The translations under genes and the position numbers were made by a program. Positions 13,001 through 26,200 of a stretch of 64,000 bases of DNA are shown piece after piece. Under the pieces are notes generated by a model. It was given only the letters and a program-made list of their open reading frames with translations, ran no database searches and had not been told where the DNA came from. Source of the stretch: Anarhynchus alexandrinus (taxonomy: Eukaryota; Chordata; Aves; Charadriiformes; Charadriidae); contig VUYV01000010.1 in assembly GCA_008711295.1 (NCBI GenBank), positions 6,127,932-6,191,931 on the forward strand. The letters run 5' to 3'. The first letter of the stretch is position 1. The number at the start of each line of letters is the position of its first letter.

Positions 13001-13204
13001 AGAGCCATCTGGATGCAAATAGCAGCCCTCAGGTTGAGGGTTTCAATCCGTAGCCTCCCCACGCAGTGTGTTTGGAGACTAGGACTTTTGCTGCAGAAGG
13101 AAGGTGTGACAAAAGCAGCTGTGTGGGCTGTTTATATTGAATATGTAACATCCTCTGGGCACTTGGAAGCCTCAAAAACAGATGCTGAGTTGGGTCAGTC
13201 TTAC

Positions 13205-13519
13205 CTGTAATGAGGTTAATGGTGAAGAGTCCTTGAGGATTTCCAGTTAGGATGTGAAAAGTCAGTTTTCCCTCTGAGCTAGAGTCTGGATCTAAAGCAT
13301 CGAGCTGAAGGACAGATGTGTTTGGTGGGGAATTCTCCATCACAGAGGCGTAGAAGACAGGTCTGGACATCTGAGGTGGGTTGTCATTGGTGTCGGTGAC
13401 TTCGATATAAATTTCAGTCACAGAAGACAGAGGAACTGTTCCCAGGTCAAGAGCTAGAACTGTCAGCCAGTAGTGAGACGTTCCTTCTCGGTCGAGTGGT
13501 CCTATGGTCCGGATGGTGC
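13205..13519 (-). CDS. FAT2: FAT2 coding exon 2 (residues ~1089-1194)
   Basis: This 315-base exon (phase 1 in and out) has a TGTCATTTTTCTAG acceptor and an ATTACAG|GTAAGA donor. The peptide starts with the rest of a Gly codon, then [17 protein letters not shown]. It continues to [17 protein letters not shown], the DTNDNPP calcium motif that ends about cadherin repeat 10. It then enters repeat 11 with [25 protein letters not shown] and [10 protein letters not shown]. Only part of it shows as an open frame starting at a Met; the 5' part of the exon lies upstream of that Met and is recovered by the splice acceptor. The sequence through DTNDNPP binds Ca2+ between repeats in all classical and Fat cadherins. 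Confidence 0.93.
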
Positions 13520-13973
13520 CTAGAAAAATGACAGAAAGTGCTTGTGAGGGATTGAAGGAACTCAGACCGCTTTGTCCTTAATGCCAGACCAGTCTGTGTC
13601 CCTAGTCTGCTTCCTGGTCTTTGCTGCAGGTGTAAACTGTGGCACCAACCTTGTATGGCTGTGAGGTTGTGTGGAAGGTGAGGGCTTGCTTGTGCTGACG
13701 ATAATTTAGTACATTAGTGAAAGGGAAGACTTCAGTATTTTGGGGGAGGACAGGCATTGATTTTTCATTACTTTAAGGAAACAAACCCTGCTTGCTCCTC
13801 CCCAGATAAAGGGATGCACATTGTACATCCCTGTGCAAGCAAGGAAGATTTGAATGCATGGAACTTTGTAAAGAGAGAGAATATAGAAATGCCGTGTTGG
13901 GTCAAAAAGTCAGGCCAAACGCAGCATGTAGTTTAAGCCTTTAAAATACACCGTTAAACTAAGCTGTCATTAC
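13520..13973 (-). other. FAT2: FAT2 intron between coding exons 1 and 2
   Basis: This 454-base intron lies between an ACACAG|GTAATG donor and a TTTTTCTAG acceptor. No other feature is recognised. Confidence 0.8.
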
Positions 13974-16900
13974 CTGTGTCCTTTTCAATGCGGAAGACGG
14001 ACAGGCCAGTGCCCTCTCGGAGGAAATATTGAACTTCTCCATCTTTCCCCTTATCGATATCTTTTGCTGTGACCATCATCACTGATGTGCCCTCGGGGCT
14101 GTTCTCCTGCACCCAGCCTTTGAAGACAAAGGAGGCAAAGCGTGGTGGGTGCAAGTTCTCGTTGACATCAAGGATGTTCACTTCCAGGTGGCAAAGGGAA
14201 GAGCGAGAGAAGGGCTTCCCACCGTCACTGACCTGCACGGTTAGATTGTAAGAGTCCTTCTTCTCATAGTCCAGCTCCTTCTCCAACCGGAGTGCCCCGG
14301 TCAGCTTATCCACATGAAACATCATCTCCTCATCATTAATGAGGCTGTACCTCACCTCACCCCCAGAGCCAATGTCTGGGTCAAAAGCCTCCAGAAACAG
14401 GAGAATGGTTCCCACGGGCAGGTCCTCTGGGACCTTCACACTGTTGAGGGCTGGGAGGCATTGCGGGGTGTTGTCATTTACATCCTCCAGAGTCACAATG
14501 AGATCCGTAACGGAGAACAGCTGGTAGCCTGTTTTGGGCTGGTCTCTAGCTTCTATTTTCAGGACATAGCAAGGCCACAATTCTCTATCCAGGGCACCTG
14601 TAACTGTCACTTCTCCAGTGACACTGTTAATGGCAAACTTATCAGTGGGGGTTAGGAGAGAATATTTTACTCTCCCATTGTCATCTGTATCAGCATCTTC
14701 TGCTTTCAGTTGAGCTATTGTTGTCCCTGTTGCTACATGTTCTGGTATTGCCACCCAGTAGGCACCTTGTGGGAATTTAGGAGTGTTATCATTGGTATCC
14801 AACACATTCACAGCCAAGAGTTTCCAAGATGATTTTTGTGGTGTGCCAAGGTCGTACACAGTAATGTTAAGAATGTAGAAGCTGGTTCGTTCATGATCTA
14901 GAGGAGAAAGGACTTGAAGGAGACCCAGTTCTAGGTCAATGGTAAAGCAACTGTCATCATTTCCATCTGAGATCACGTAGACCAGTTTTCCATTAAAACC
15001 AGTATCAGGATCAATAGCTGAAAGGTCAGCAATAGTTGAGTTGACGGGAACAGTCTCTATGATATCAATAGATCGTGGAAAGCTGTCATCAAACTTTGGA
15101 GCGTTATGGTTTATAAGGTGCAAGTTCAGAGATGTTTCATCATCCTGCCCATGGCCTTGAGACTGAGACTCAAGGGAGTGTATGATAGTTTCTGTCAGTT
15201 GTTTCAAGACTCCTGTTTCCTCACACTGCATTTTGACGGGGAGACCTTGGCTGACCACAGTGATATTTACAGATGTTGGCAAAGCATAGTTCTCTCCATC
15301 AGTTGCAGTTATTTTCAAAGAGTAGAAAAGTGGTGGTTCAGAAGGAAGATCTCGCAGAGATATTCTAAGGGATATTACTCCAGAGATGGGATTCAGTTCA
15401 AAATGCCGTAACTCATTGCCAGACTTGATTTCGTATTTGATATGCTGCAGCTCATCACTGTCGATTGCAGAGACCGTGGCCACAGGGTTCCCAACAGGAA
15501 AGTCCCGTGGGATGGTGCCACTGCAGCTTGCCTTCTCAAACACAGGAGCATTGTCATTGACATTGCTCAGCATGAGGGAGACGTACACCTCTGTTTCATG
15601 GCGGAAGGGGGAGCCCCAATCAGATGCCCACACTCGCAGATGATACCATCTCTGCATCAACTCATAGTCCATTGACTTGGAGGTGGAAATGATGCCAGAA
15701 TAGGGGTCAATGACAAAGGGAACCGATTTCTGGTTGGCTATGGTGTAGGTGACAAAGCCATTGTCTCCTTCATCTTCATCTGTAGCCCTTACTGTTAAGA
15801 CACTGGTACCAGGAGGAACATTTTCATCAAAGGCCCCACGGTATGAAGACTGAGTAAAACTTGGAGCGTGATTGTTGCAGTCAGTGATGTCAATGACAAC
15901 AGTCGTGGATGCATGACTGTTAACGGTTGCAACTTCAAGTTCAAAACGAGACTGCTCATGGAAGTCCATTGCTCTGACTGTAGTTATCAGTCCAGTGTGA
16001 GGATTGATTTTAAAGCTTGTGCTGTCAGAAGTAGGTCTCAAAATATATTTAAGATTTGGGAAGGCTGGTGTGATCTTCACCATAACAACTTGGCTTCCAG
16101 CTGGGGAAAATTCACTGAGCTGGACCCGGTACACTTCTTTCTCAAACCTGGCAGAGACATACTTGGAGGGAGGAATATGGATAACTTTAATAGGAGAGAA
16201 CAGTGGTGGCTTGCTTTTGTCTTTGGCTTGCAGGCTGAGGTTGAAGCCAAATGGGTAAAGTAGCCAGTTGATCTCTTTGGTTGACACAATCATGAACTCA
16301 GTGCTCCCAAAGTAGGATTTGATGGCTTTGAAATGTCTTCCTGGATCTCCATCCACAAAGTCAACCGAATCTATCCCAGCTTCTGAGTCACCACTTTCTA
16401 CAGACAGAGTTGCATAGACAAAGTCTTCAGCTGAGTCAGGTGATGTCACCTTCACTGAGGAGATAGAGGGGGGTTTCCTGGCAGATGACTCCACTTGGAT
16501 CATGAGGCTAGCCAAGTTCCCAAAGCCATTCCCCTCCGTGATCTTTCTCATTCTGTCCACAGCCAAAACCTGCAGGTGGTGCCTGCCTCGATGGGTGCTG
16601 TTCAGCCTGCCTGTGGTCATAACTGCTCCTGTGGTGGGGTGGACGGTGAATAGGTTGGACTTGGTGTTGAGGGCATAGTAGAACTCGGCGTTCTGGCCAG
16701 CGTCAGCATCAGTGGCGCTGAGCGTGCTGACCACCGTTTTCAGAGGAGTGTCTTCTCTGATGGACACTTTGTAGGAGGGGGGTGAAAAGAGAGGTTTCAA
16801 GTCATTTCTGTCCAGAATGTGGATCAAGACTTTGGCCCAGGCTTCGTAGGCAAAGGTACTCTCTGTGGCCTTGATTATTAACATATAACTGTCTTTGACC

Positions 16901-17259
16901 TCCCGGTTTAAAAGTGCTGTGTTGCTGCTCCTGGTTCTTATTCTCAAGAAACAGAAATCCCCGATCACGTGCTCCTCTGTTTTAAAGAGACCAGTGTTGT
17001 CTCCAGAGGCTATTCTGTATCTGATGTCCCACTCGGGGTCTGTCTTGTAAATACCCATTTTGACATAACTCTCCACATAGGTCTTAGGGGCTGAATTCTC
17101 ATAGATGGTGGCATTGTAGAAGAAGTGGGTGAAGTGCAGAGGGGAAGTGTTGCCTTTCTCGCAGCTCGCCTTGCGGACCACACAGTGCATCAGGAAAACA
17201 GCAAAACTCAGGAACTGCCTCCTGATAGTGACTTCCATGGTGTGGTGTCTCCTTGGGTC
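13974..17259 (-). CDS. FAT2: FAT2 first coding exon: start codon, signal peptide and ~10 cadherin repeats
   Basis: FAT2 is a giant single-pass atypical cadherin of the plasma membrane that mediates homophilic contacts and planar behaviour of epithelial cells, and fibre spacing of cerebellar granule cells. This exon carries the ATG at 17238-17236 in a strong context (CACCATGG) and then 1088 uninterrupted codons. Residues 1-26 form a hydrophobic signal peptide ([12 protein letters not shown]). Cadherin repeats follow: about 34-148 (ends DRND), 149-256, 257-360, 361-459 (ends DCNNHAP), 460-565 (DEDEGDNG; ends NVNDNAP), 566-665, a linker at about 665-715 with an acidic SQGHGQDDE part, 716-820 (ends DTNDNTP), 821-925 (DADTDDNG; ends DVNDNTP), 926-1032 (ends DVNENLHPP) and the start of the next. 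Repeats 2, 3 and 6 lack a canonical DxNDNxP end, as Fat N-terminal repeats often do. The donor is ACACAG|GTAATG, phase 1. An acceptor (TTTGACACCTACAG) lies 21 bases before the ATG, so bases 17239-17259 are 5' UTR. The frame is intact and probably functional. Confidence 0.97.
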
Positions 17260-20200
17260 CTGTAGGTGTCAAAGGAAAAACATTGGTAATTTTTATTAAG
17301 GCCAATGTGTTAGAGGAAAAAGTCCCCATGGGCTCAGCCTCACTTCCCTGCTCTGTCTACCCCGACTTTGCTGATGCAGTTGTTAGCTCAGCTCTTCTTC
17401 CCCCTGTCCCAGTGAGAGACCTCTCCTCCCACATCCCCGTGCTGGGGATCCATTCACTTTCCTTCAGTTTTTGCCCTTGTAGAGAGCAAAATGTGAAAAG
17501 CCATGCAAAATGCTCTGATCAGGCTGACTTCCTATTCTGCAAACGATCTCTCCCTCCCTTCATTCTGCCTTTTCCCTAGTCAAACAGCACATCCGAAGTC
17601 TCTACCCTAATCCAAACCTCACTTCTGTTTTGTTTCTCCATCCTCTCTTTTCCATCTTAACTTCTCTCTTCACACAAGTTCTTGCAAAGTATTTTCAAGA
17701 GTCAATATACAACTGTGATTTGATGTCTCTCCCCATGGCTTGTCTTCCCTTTCCTCTCCCCCTGCTACAGCAACCTGTTCTCCTTCCCCAGCAGAGATGC
17801 CCTGCTAAATTGTGCAAATTCCTTCTGAATGGCCAGCTCTACAGTGTGGCCTCTTCGACAGCTTTAGCTCAGGTCCTCGTCAAGTTGTACCTCAGTTACT
17901 GCACAGTTCTTCTAATGCGCAGGTCTGACCCTGGTTGCCTCCTCTGTGTGCCTTTAAAGAGCAGATTTCTAGCAAGGCACTTGGACCATGTCACCATCAG
18001 CTGCTGAGTAATCTCTCTGGTTCCTCCCTTCTCACGGCAAAGCCCCAGGGTCAGGATTCCTGCGGAGGATCTGCCATCCATGACCACCCGCCATCAACTT
18101 CCTTCTCTAGCGACTCCCAAACATCTGCAGCTCCGTGATTTGTCTCCGTGAACAAGGTGTATCAAAGAAGGAACTGGGGAGCACATACGTGATTAACAAG
18201 GATGTAACTTTATTAGTGAGCTTTGCGGAGCTTGTTAAAGGATCAAGGCCTGTTCTTTTCAAAAGCTAAGTGCGTGCTGCTGTGTGCGCATTTACGGGTT
18301 GAAACCAGGGATAAGCTAAATATAGGTGCATATATTTCCCCTAAATATCCCAGGAGATCTTTATCTAGAACTGTTTCTTCCTCTTTTAAATTTAAATTAT
18401 ATATCAAGTACCTGCCAGTCATTTGGCACATTCCTGATTTAAACAGGGAAGACTTGTTTTTCCAGACACTTTTTCAAGACTCATCTCTTTAAAAGCCAGA
18501 ACTAGTTCAATTTATAAGTCAAGTCGAATGTTAGGAACAAATTATCGGAGTCTGACTAACAATATGTGTCATAGTCTCTCACTGAGATATCTAATTACTG
18601 ATAAATACAAAGCTGTAAATGTCATATTTCCTTCAAATCCCCTTTTCCATGGCCATTAGATGCCAACCATCCAGCAGTCTCCCTGCTGTGGTCACTCCTT
18701 TTTGAAACAAATGGTCTGAAGCAGAAGTGAAACTACCAGAATTTGTAGAGAAGTCAACACAATTTGCATTTGACAAAATTCAGACTCATTTTTTTATGAC
18801 ATCATTTCACTTCTAGGAAATACAACATAGTCCCAAATGCACAGCAAATGAAAGAAAATCTTGGAAGACAGGGTTAGGCGATCCAGAAAGGCATGTGGTT
18901 CCTTCTGAGAAGTTGAAAACCATGTTCTTAAAAGCTCTGCTTGTTACTTAACAACGCTTAAGAGTTTTGCAGCATGTAGGGACTTGCCTAGAGCTGCTCC
19001 CTTCCAACATTTTCAACTGCTGAACCTGGAAAGAAGATGTATGCATGCTGCGTGCGCGTGTGTCTACTAGGACTGTGGAGCAGGAAAAGTCACATACAAT
19101 TCAGAGTAGAATAAGACAGCAGAATAAAACAGCAACAAAAAACAGTGCTGTTCCATGAACAACAGAATTAATGAAGCCAATCGCTTTGTATCTGGGCTAA
19201 TTGACTTTTTAATTGAATTGTACTGAAATGGCAATGTGAACTCATCTCTTATAAGACATCAGAGAAGCCACAAGGCAGAGACGTTATGAACTCCACAACC
19301 ACAAGAAAAGCTGGAGCCAGAGCACATGCCTTCTTGGGCACCAGCAATTCAACATGGGAGGACAACCTTGAGCAAGGAGTGGGTTTTCTGGCATTTAACA
19401 AGATGCAAACTTTCTTCTGAATCTCTCCTGGAATGTCCTTAACCTCATTCTTGCCTGTAGATTTCCTGACATCTAAGAAAGGCTTCACTAACATTGCTGT
19501 TTTTTCCTCTGTGGGGGCATTAGCAGGGTTGTACACCTCTGTCCAGCTAATTATTTTGCAAAACCTGTCATGACCTCATATTTCTGAGAGCTTTTCTCTC
19601 AATTACAAGCTGGGCTGAAAGCAATCAATGGCTTCAGCAGTTATTATGAGGGATGGAGAGTAACTACGCACATGGGGCATGAGGCAGAAGCCTCATTTCC
19701 TCGGGAAATGATCTGAAACTTTGAAAGGCACAGCCAGAATTTAGGGAGAACTTTCTAGGAGGCATCACTGTCAGCTTTTGAAGTCTAATAGTTACTCTTT
19801 GGGGCAGGACTCATGCCCAAAGCCCCAGCGTTAGCACAAAGAGCCCATCGTGTCCCCTGACAGCAACTGCCTGTGCTCTGAGCCATGTTATTTCATCACC
19901 TTTATCACTGCATGTGCATCTACTCGGACAATTTCTGTACCAATATTGCTGGGAAATCCTATCACTGTTTGAGCAGTTCCACACAAACCCATGTTTGTCG
20001 TCTCTTATTTTATCCTTTGGTAAAAGAATGAGATAGAGATGGTTGGTGACACTAGTGTCCTTCAAGAGTTGGCCTATTCCAGTTGAGTGTCCTGGGGCTC
20101 CCAGGAGAGCTCGCAACTTCCCACTCTGGGACTGGAAACCATCCCCTACTACTTGTAGCCTGGAGTTTCCTCTTTAGTAGTGAAATAATGATGCACTGGA

Positions 20201-23200
20201 TGTCTGGTTTCTTTTTCTCCAGCATGGTTTTAATGTAATTTGAAGAGTAATAGATCTCCCAGGAGATAACTGTGCAGCCCCTGCTCTGTCGCCTGCTTCT
20301 AGGATCCTTTACACCACATTCACAATGCAAAACCATCCACAAGTGGGACTGGGACGTTTCCAAAGGCCGTGGTGAAGCTCAGCAGAAAACCAGGGCGCAG
20401 CGCTCTGAACAGAGAGCAAATCTGGTCAACTACTGCCTTGGCTCAGCTCCAGGGAAAGCCCCGTTGGAACTGTCCCTGGAAGGTGCCAGTAACGAACTAG
20501 CAGAAATGAGGTGGGTTTCTATGACTTTTGTACTGTGGGTAGGAAAGCTGTGTATAACGTGAAAATGGCGTAAAATCGAGGTACTAGCCCTTAAAATCCC
20601 AGATGTATGTGGCTGTCAAGGAGGGGCAGCGCTGCCAAGCTCAAGGGTCCTTGCAATGGAGTTGAAGGATCTCCATGTTGAAACGGGGTGAAATCAACTG
20701 CGCCTGCAACAGATTTTTCCTGTAGATTAGCAGAAATATTTTTCCTGTTTTTTTGAGCTGTGCTACCCTATGTCCTCGTACTGACAGTAATTAGTGCATG
20801 ATCCATGGGACCAGTGGCAAGGGCCATACCTACTTCAGGGCTGCCAGATCAGCTGCAAGCATTAAACACTTAAACACCCTCACCTGCCTCTGGTCCCTCC
20901 TCTCATGGGATAGGTTATTTCTGCTCCTGAAAGCTCTCTGCTTCTCTCTTTCGTGGCTCCCCTGTGCACAGATGCCCTCCTGGAGCTGGTTGCACGTGGA
21001 GAGGCAGATGTGTTGGAGAAAGCCCTTTGGTGGGATGAAGTGAGGAAGGTAAGGCACGCTCCTGACGGAGGGAAATACCAGGGCATCATTATGTGGTGAT
21101 TCAGCCTCCTCTCCTAATCACCAGGTGAACATCAGAGAGCCTCGAGGGGCTTCGCCCTCAGCCCTGTAGATGCAAACTCCCCGCAGAGCGAGTAAACACT
21201 CGGTGTATCTCTAATCAGAGCCTAAGCGCGCGTCTAAATTTAACATCCAAATTGTGATCCTCTGTCAAAGACATGCCCAAATCTGTTGGTTTGAAATGAA
21301 GGAACAAACACAGCACTGAGGTTCAAAGCGCGAGCGTGGGGAGGCCGTGGAGATGGGCGATTTGGGGGGGATCGGTGCAGGGCACGGCTACTCCGGCCGG
21401 CTGGGACATGGCCTGGGGGGGGGCATCTGGAGAGTCCTCCTGGGGGTCTCCTGCGATATGGGGGCTGCTGTATTTTTCATCCATGTTGCAGAAAAGAGCT
21501 GCAGCCTGCCAGGAAGCAGGTGTGGCCCCAGCCCCACCTTTCGATTCCCTGCAAGAGGAGTATTTAAAAGCAATAAAAACCCCAAACAAAAAACAAAGCG
21601 AGTGCTGAGTGCAGCAAGGGCAGCATTCCCCTCGCTAGCTGGGGGGGGGGGCTTGGCCCAGAGTTTTGAGATCATAAGACTAGAGAAAAATCATCATTTT
21701 CATGGGGAAATAAGGACAATTCTTCCCTCATTGCTCTTTAGCCAGCACACATTCCAAACTCTCTTTCTTCATCTGTCTTTCTCTCTTTTCTCTCCCACAC
21801 CTTCCCTGCCTCCCCCTCTTTTTTTTTCTCCTTCACTCTTAGTCTCTCTCCTGGGATAGGTACCGATCAAAACCACCCCCAAGCACCTCAACATCTTTGT
21901 TGGAGTCTATAGGCACGACGAGCTGGGGGGGGGAGAAGGAGATGAATAATCAATGATGGGGCGGTTTAATGGTGGGTCTGAATTTCAATGGTCATTGGGG
22001 AATAGAGACAGAGAGCAAAGGAGGAAAATCATATAAGATGGTGGGTACAAGGCTTTAGGAAAGTGAATTGGAGTTGGGAATCTGTCTTCTCCTGGCTTGG
22101 GTGGTAGCTGAGCAGAAGGGGTTCAGCTACAGTTGGGGCAATATGCTTACAGCCGCCTGCCAAATAGGATCACCCGGAAAGCAGTCCCTGGGTTTTTCAC
22201 GTTGGAAAGTCACAGATTAAAAAGTCCGCTTCTCGTACAGGTGTTGAGCCGTGTCTGTGAGGCGTTTTGATTCCCGGCGCTGAAATAACCCGTGTACACC
22301 CTGCGCGGGGGCTGGGCTGCTTGGTTAATGTTTGCCCTCTCCTCTGCCACAGCAATGCTGATGGGAATCAGATCCTTTTCCATTTGGTGCTTTGCTCAGT
22401 TTTGGCGAGTTCCCTGCCGGTCGCTCACAAAGCCAGGCCTGCGCGGTTTGAATTCTGCAGGGAGACGAGTATTTTTTGAGCACTATTCTTGGACTTTGAA
22501 AAACAAACCAACCCATCCCTTCCCAAGCCATGGCATGAAGCCATTCCCATGACCTAGTCAGCGTTTTTCTGAATGGGATGCTGAATCCGGGCTAGCGGCT
22601 GGCGCTGTCCTTGGAGATCCTGCTCCTGCATTCGGTGTGCAGTCTCTGCTTGGTTTTTCGGCAAAGCAGAAGAAATACGTCCTGGAGGTACTACACAAAG
22701 CCAGAAAACTAATGAAGAGAGCCCCTGAAGTTATGGTGTTTCCTTCATTAATGTATCTCGGGGTTTTCCAGTGCCTGTGGATGGTTTTCTTAGGGCTGAT
22801 GTTTGCAGAACTATGTTTTGCACCACTCCGCTCGGGGGCTGTGTTAGTGTGGGTACAGCTTTTTGCTGGACTTGCAGATTCCACCAGGGCGCAGTTGGGC
22901 TGTTCCTTCCCCATCTCGACTTTCCAATCTCCGAATGGCTTGGACAGACCTTTGGAAATTGTTTCCAGATTGCTAGACAGCCTGGAGCAAGGCGGCTGAT
23001 CGTTTAAAACCTGGTGCGTGTGCCTTTTACAACCGAGGTCTGCCCTTGCTCAGAGTGACCTGTGAAATGCTGCTCCTGTCGCGCAGCGAGTGGCCCTTGG
23101 GCACTGCCCGCGTCCTGCGCCGTAACGGTTTCATGGTTCAACTCTGTTCCTGGTGGTAAAGCGGTTGCGTGCTGACCGGGTGGGCTGTACTGGGGGCTTC

Positions 23201-26200
23201 TCAGCTGCAGAGCCATGGAAAGCCATGGGGTTAATGAGTGCCATGTATGGAGCAGTGACTCTCGGGCTGCTCAGTGTGCCAGGGGGTCGCATACAGGTCC
23301 CTGAGCAGATCTGATACAGTCCTGTGAACACCATGGAGATGCTCCTCCCATCATCAGCCAGCTGGGTCAGGCAGGCGCTTTAACCCTGGGCAGTTTGGGT
23401 ACCCTGGGGAGCTTGGACCATCAGCCTCTAACAGGTGTTGGAGGAACAGACTCTTGAAGGAGTTTGGGGGAAGCCTGTGAGTCATTGACTTGTGTGGGAC
23501 AAGGGTCAGTAGACCTGGCATGGTGCTGGGACACCCTTTTTCTCTAGTCAGACTGCATTGCTGCAGGGGTTGGTAAAAAATGCTTCATTCTGAGACAACA
23601 TTTCCTTCCCTGGGTATCATCTGCCACAGCCAGTGGACCTGTGAGGGGTCCTGCTAGGATCACTGTTCAGGGCTGACGGCAGGAACGTGGTGGGACGCTG
23701 TCCCTGGAGCGGTGAAGGCAGATGTGCAAGACGTGTTAGATGCGCAGGAGAGAGTGGGATGGTCTTCCACATGGGAAGGGTGGCTGGGAAGTGCTTAGTT
23801 ACTCTGATGTCCAACTACTCCTTCCCCCATACAGTTGAATGCTTTTGCCATCTTTGTCACCTTGCCAGTTTTTCACAAGTTGGATGCTCAGATCCAGACT
23901 GGCTCTAAAGGCACCTTCCTCTATGCCATCTTACTGCGGCTTCCTCCAGCCAGCAGCTCACCCTCTTCCCCCTCCGACATCTTGCTCATTGCCCCCTCCT
24001 CGTGGCTTTGACCGTGCCCTGCTGCTCTACCTGCTGCCCTGGTTTGCCCCTCCACTGAAGCAAGCAGGTGCTATGTGTCTTTGCCTCCAAACCTTGCACT
24101 TGAAGCCAAAAGCTTTCTCTTGTCATCCTTCCACCTGCGATGCACATTTGTGTCCAGTGCTCTGTGAGGAACCCAGGGAGAGCCTGATCTTGTGCTGCTG
24201 CCAACACCTAAGCCTGGCTCAGATATGTCACATAGCTGAGGTTTCTCTGTCATTGTTGTAAGCCTCCAGAAGCTCATCTGTTAGGCACAGGAGAACTTGA
24301 ACAGGCTTGAACTCCCCATAGAGTTATAAGGGTCAGTGATCTTTATCTGTCTTGGCATTGCAACATCATTCTACAGCAAGAGTTAATCACGCAGCTCCAG
24401 AGCTGTGGAGCCCTCGGTGGGGGTCGAGGAAACCTTGCAGAGCCAACTGCCTTGCTGCTGGCTCCTGTCCCAGGGAAAGCGTGACATCAGGGAGGTTGAC
24501 TTGCTTGTGCCAAGGGCAGGGCGAAGCATCCTTGTGCATTATTCCTAATCCCCTTCCTCTGCTTTCCCCTGAAAAGATCAGCTGCTTTTCCCTCCTCACT
24601 GCTTGCTCCCTGCCCTCCCCAATAATCCTACCCATGGTCCATAACCTGCCATTGCACAGACAAGAAGGGAGGTGTTAGGGGGTGGTGACTATCTCCTTGG
24701 CCAAGGATGGCAGCTCGGACAGCCAGGAGACAGGGAGGAAACAGCAGATCCCACTGGTGGCTCTGATGGGAAGGGGGTACCTGTTGCCTGTGAAGAGAGA
24801 GTCCTGTGGGCTGGAGACGGGCACTGCTGGTGGGAAGGGGGCTCGATGGGAGCTGCTCACCAGGCAGGGTGCGAGGGGCCCAGGGGCTGGGCACCGCGGT
24901 GCAGCAGCCCAAACGTGTTGGTACAAGAGCCAGCTGCAGCGTGCCAGGGACTCGTGTGAGTGTGCCCCAACTCTGCTGCTGCTGGGACCGTGCATCTCTC
25001 TCTGGGATTCAGCTCCCACGGAGGCTGTTAGTGCCAAGGGCCACATACCTCGGTCACTGCAAACTGGCTGGCCCAGCAGGCGTGTCGTGACCATTGGCAC
25101 AGGCTGCGACAGCCCACAAGGGATCCTGGGCTCTCTCTTGATTACTTTCTGCTGCCAAAACTCGTACTGAGCCTTTCACATTGCTCTTGTGCTTGGGATG
25201 CAGATTACCTTGCACTGATAATCATCCCCCTGTCTGCAGACCACTGAGGGAAGATGGTGTGTGGGATGACACTGTCACTCCTCCCTGCTACCTTTTGGAT
25301 CCACTGGCCAGTTTCAGCCAAATTTAACCAGATAGGTAAAGACTTGAAAGGCATTAGGTTTGCACAAGCTTGTGAAAAGCAACAGGAGAGAGGAGAGAAA
25401 GCCAAATTAGGACTCCCAGCTGGAAGAAAAGGCTCTAATGTGAGCCCAACCCGATTATTAGACATCAGAGAATCCACACAAGAGAGCGCGCCCCAGGCAA
25501 CCAAGCTGCATGAATTCTGCTGCTCGCAAAACAGCTGTTTATTTAGGTGCTGCAAAGCCTGTGAGATCCTTTCTGGGATCCCAGCACACAACTCCCATCT
25601 GACCTACCAGAGCTGTAGGCTCAGTTCCCCCCCCAGCCTGGAGAGAGGAGGAACTCTGCCCAGTGTTTGAGGGGGCCCGAACAGGCTCTAACCTTAAGCT
25701 GTTTGACCCTATGAGTACTCATCCACACCTTAACTCAACCTGCAATGAGGACACGGGCTACATCACCTGAGTGCCGGTAGTCCTCTGATGCCCTTTCTGT
25801 GCTTCCCTGTGGGGAACATACATGCTATCCTATGACCAGTAAAATTTGTTGGGAAGGAGTCCAAGAGCATCTTGGTGTGAAGAGCTGGGTGAGGGACCAC
25901 GTGCCCTGCTGGATGCAGGTGAGGAGCCCTGGTTCTCAGCAGGACGTGGACCGCTCGACTTCTCTCTGCCCTGCGGCACAGCCCTGGCCACCGTGCTGCC
26001 TCCCTCAGCTTTTTCTGTCCTACCAGGCAATTCTCATTCATCCGCAGCCCTGTCCCTGCACCGATATGAAGATCTCCTCATTCCTTTGCCCAGCACCCTG
26101 CTGGTCTTTCCCTTCTGGTGCCTGAAGGTGAGCACGGAGGGCAGCTTTCCGCTCTGCCTGCAGCCTCTTTCACTCTGTTGCCATCTGTCTGCCTTGTGCT

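Larger units (their letters stand above)
6133..13204 (-). other. FAT2: FAT2 large intron between coding exons 2 and 3
   Basis: This is the largest intron between coding exons seen here, about 7.1 kb. It contains a 16-base perfect palindrome with an E-box core (8930-8945) and a CTAT/CTCT-rich microsatellite (about 9990-10040). Open frames inside it are short and show no recognisable domain. No CR1 copy was recognised. Confidence 0.75.

Noticed and set aside
15106..15411. Plus-strand open frames inside the large FAT2 exon
   Set aside because: They are antisense shadows of the FAT2 coding sequence with no homology of their own.
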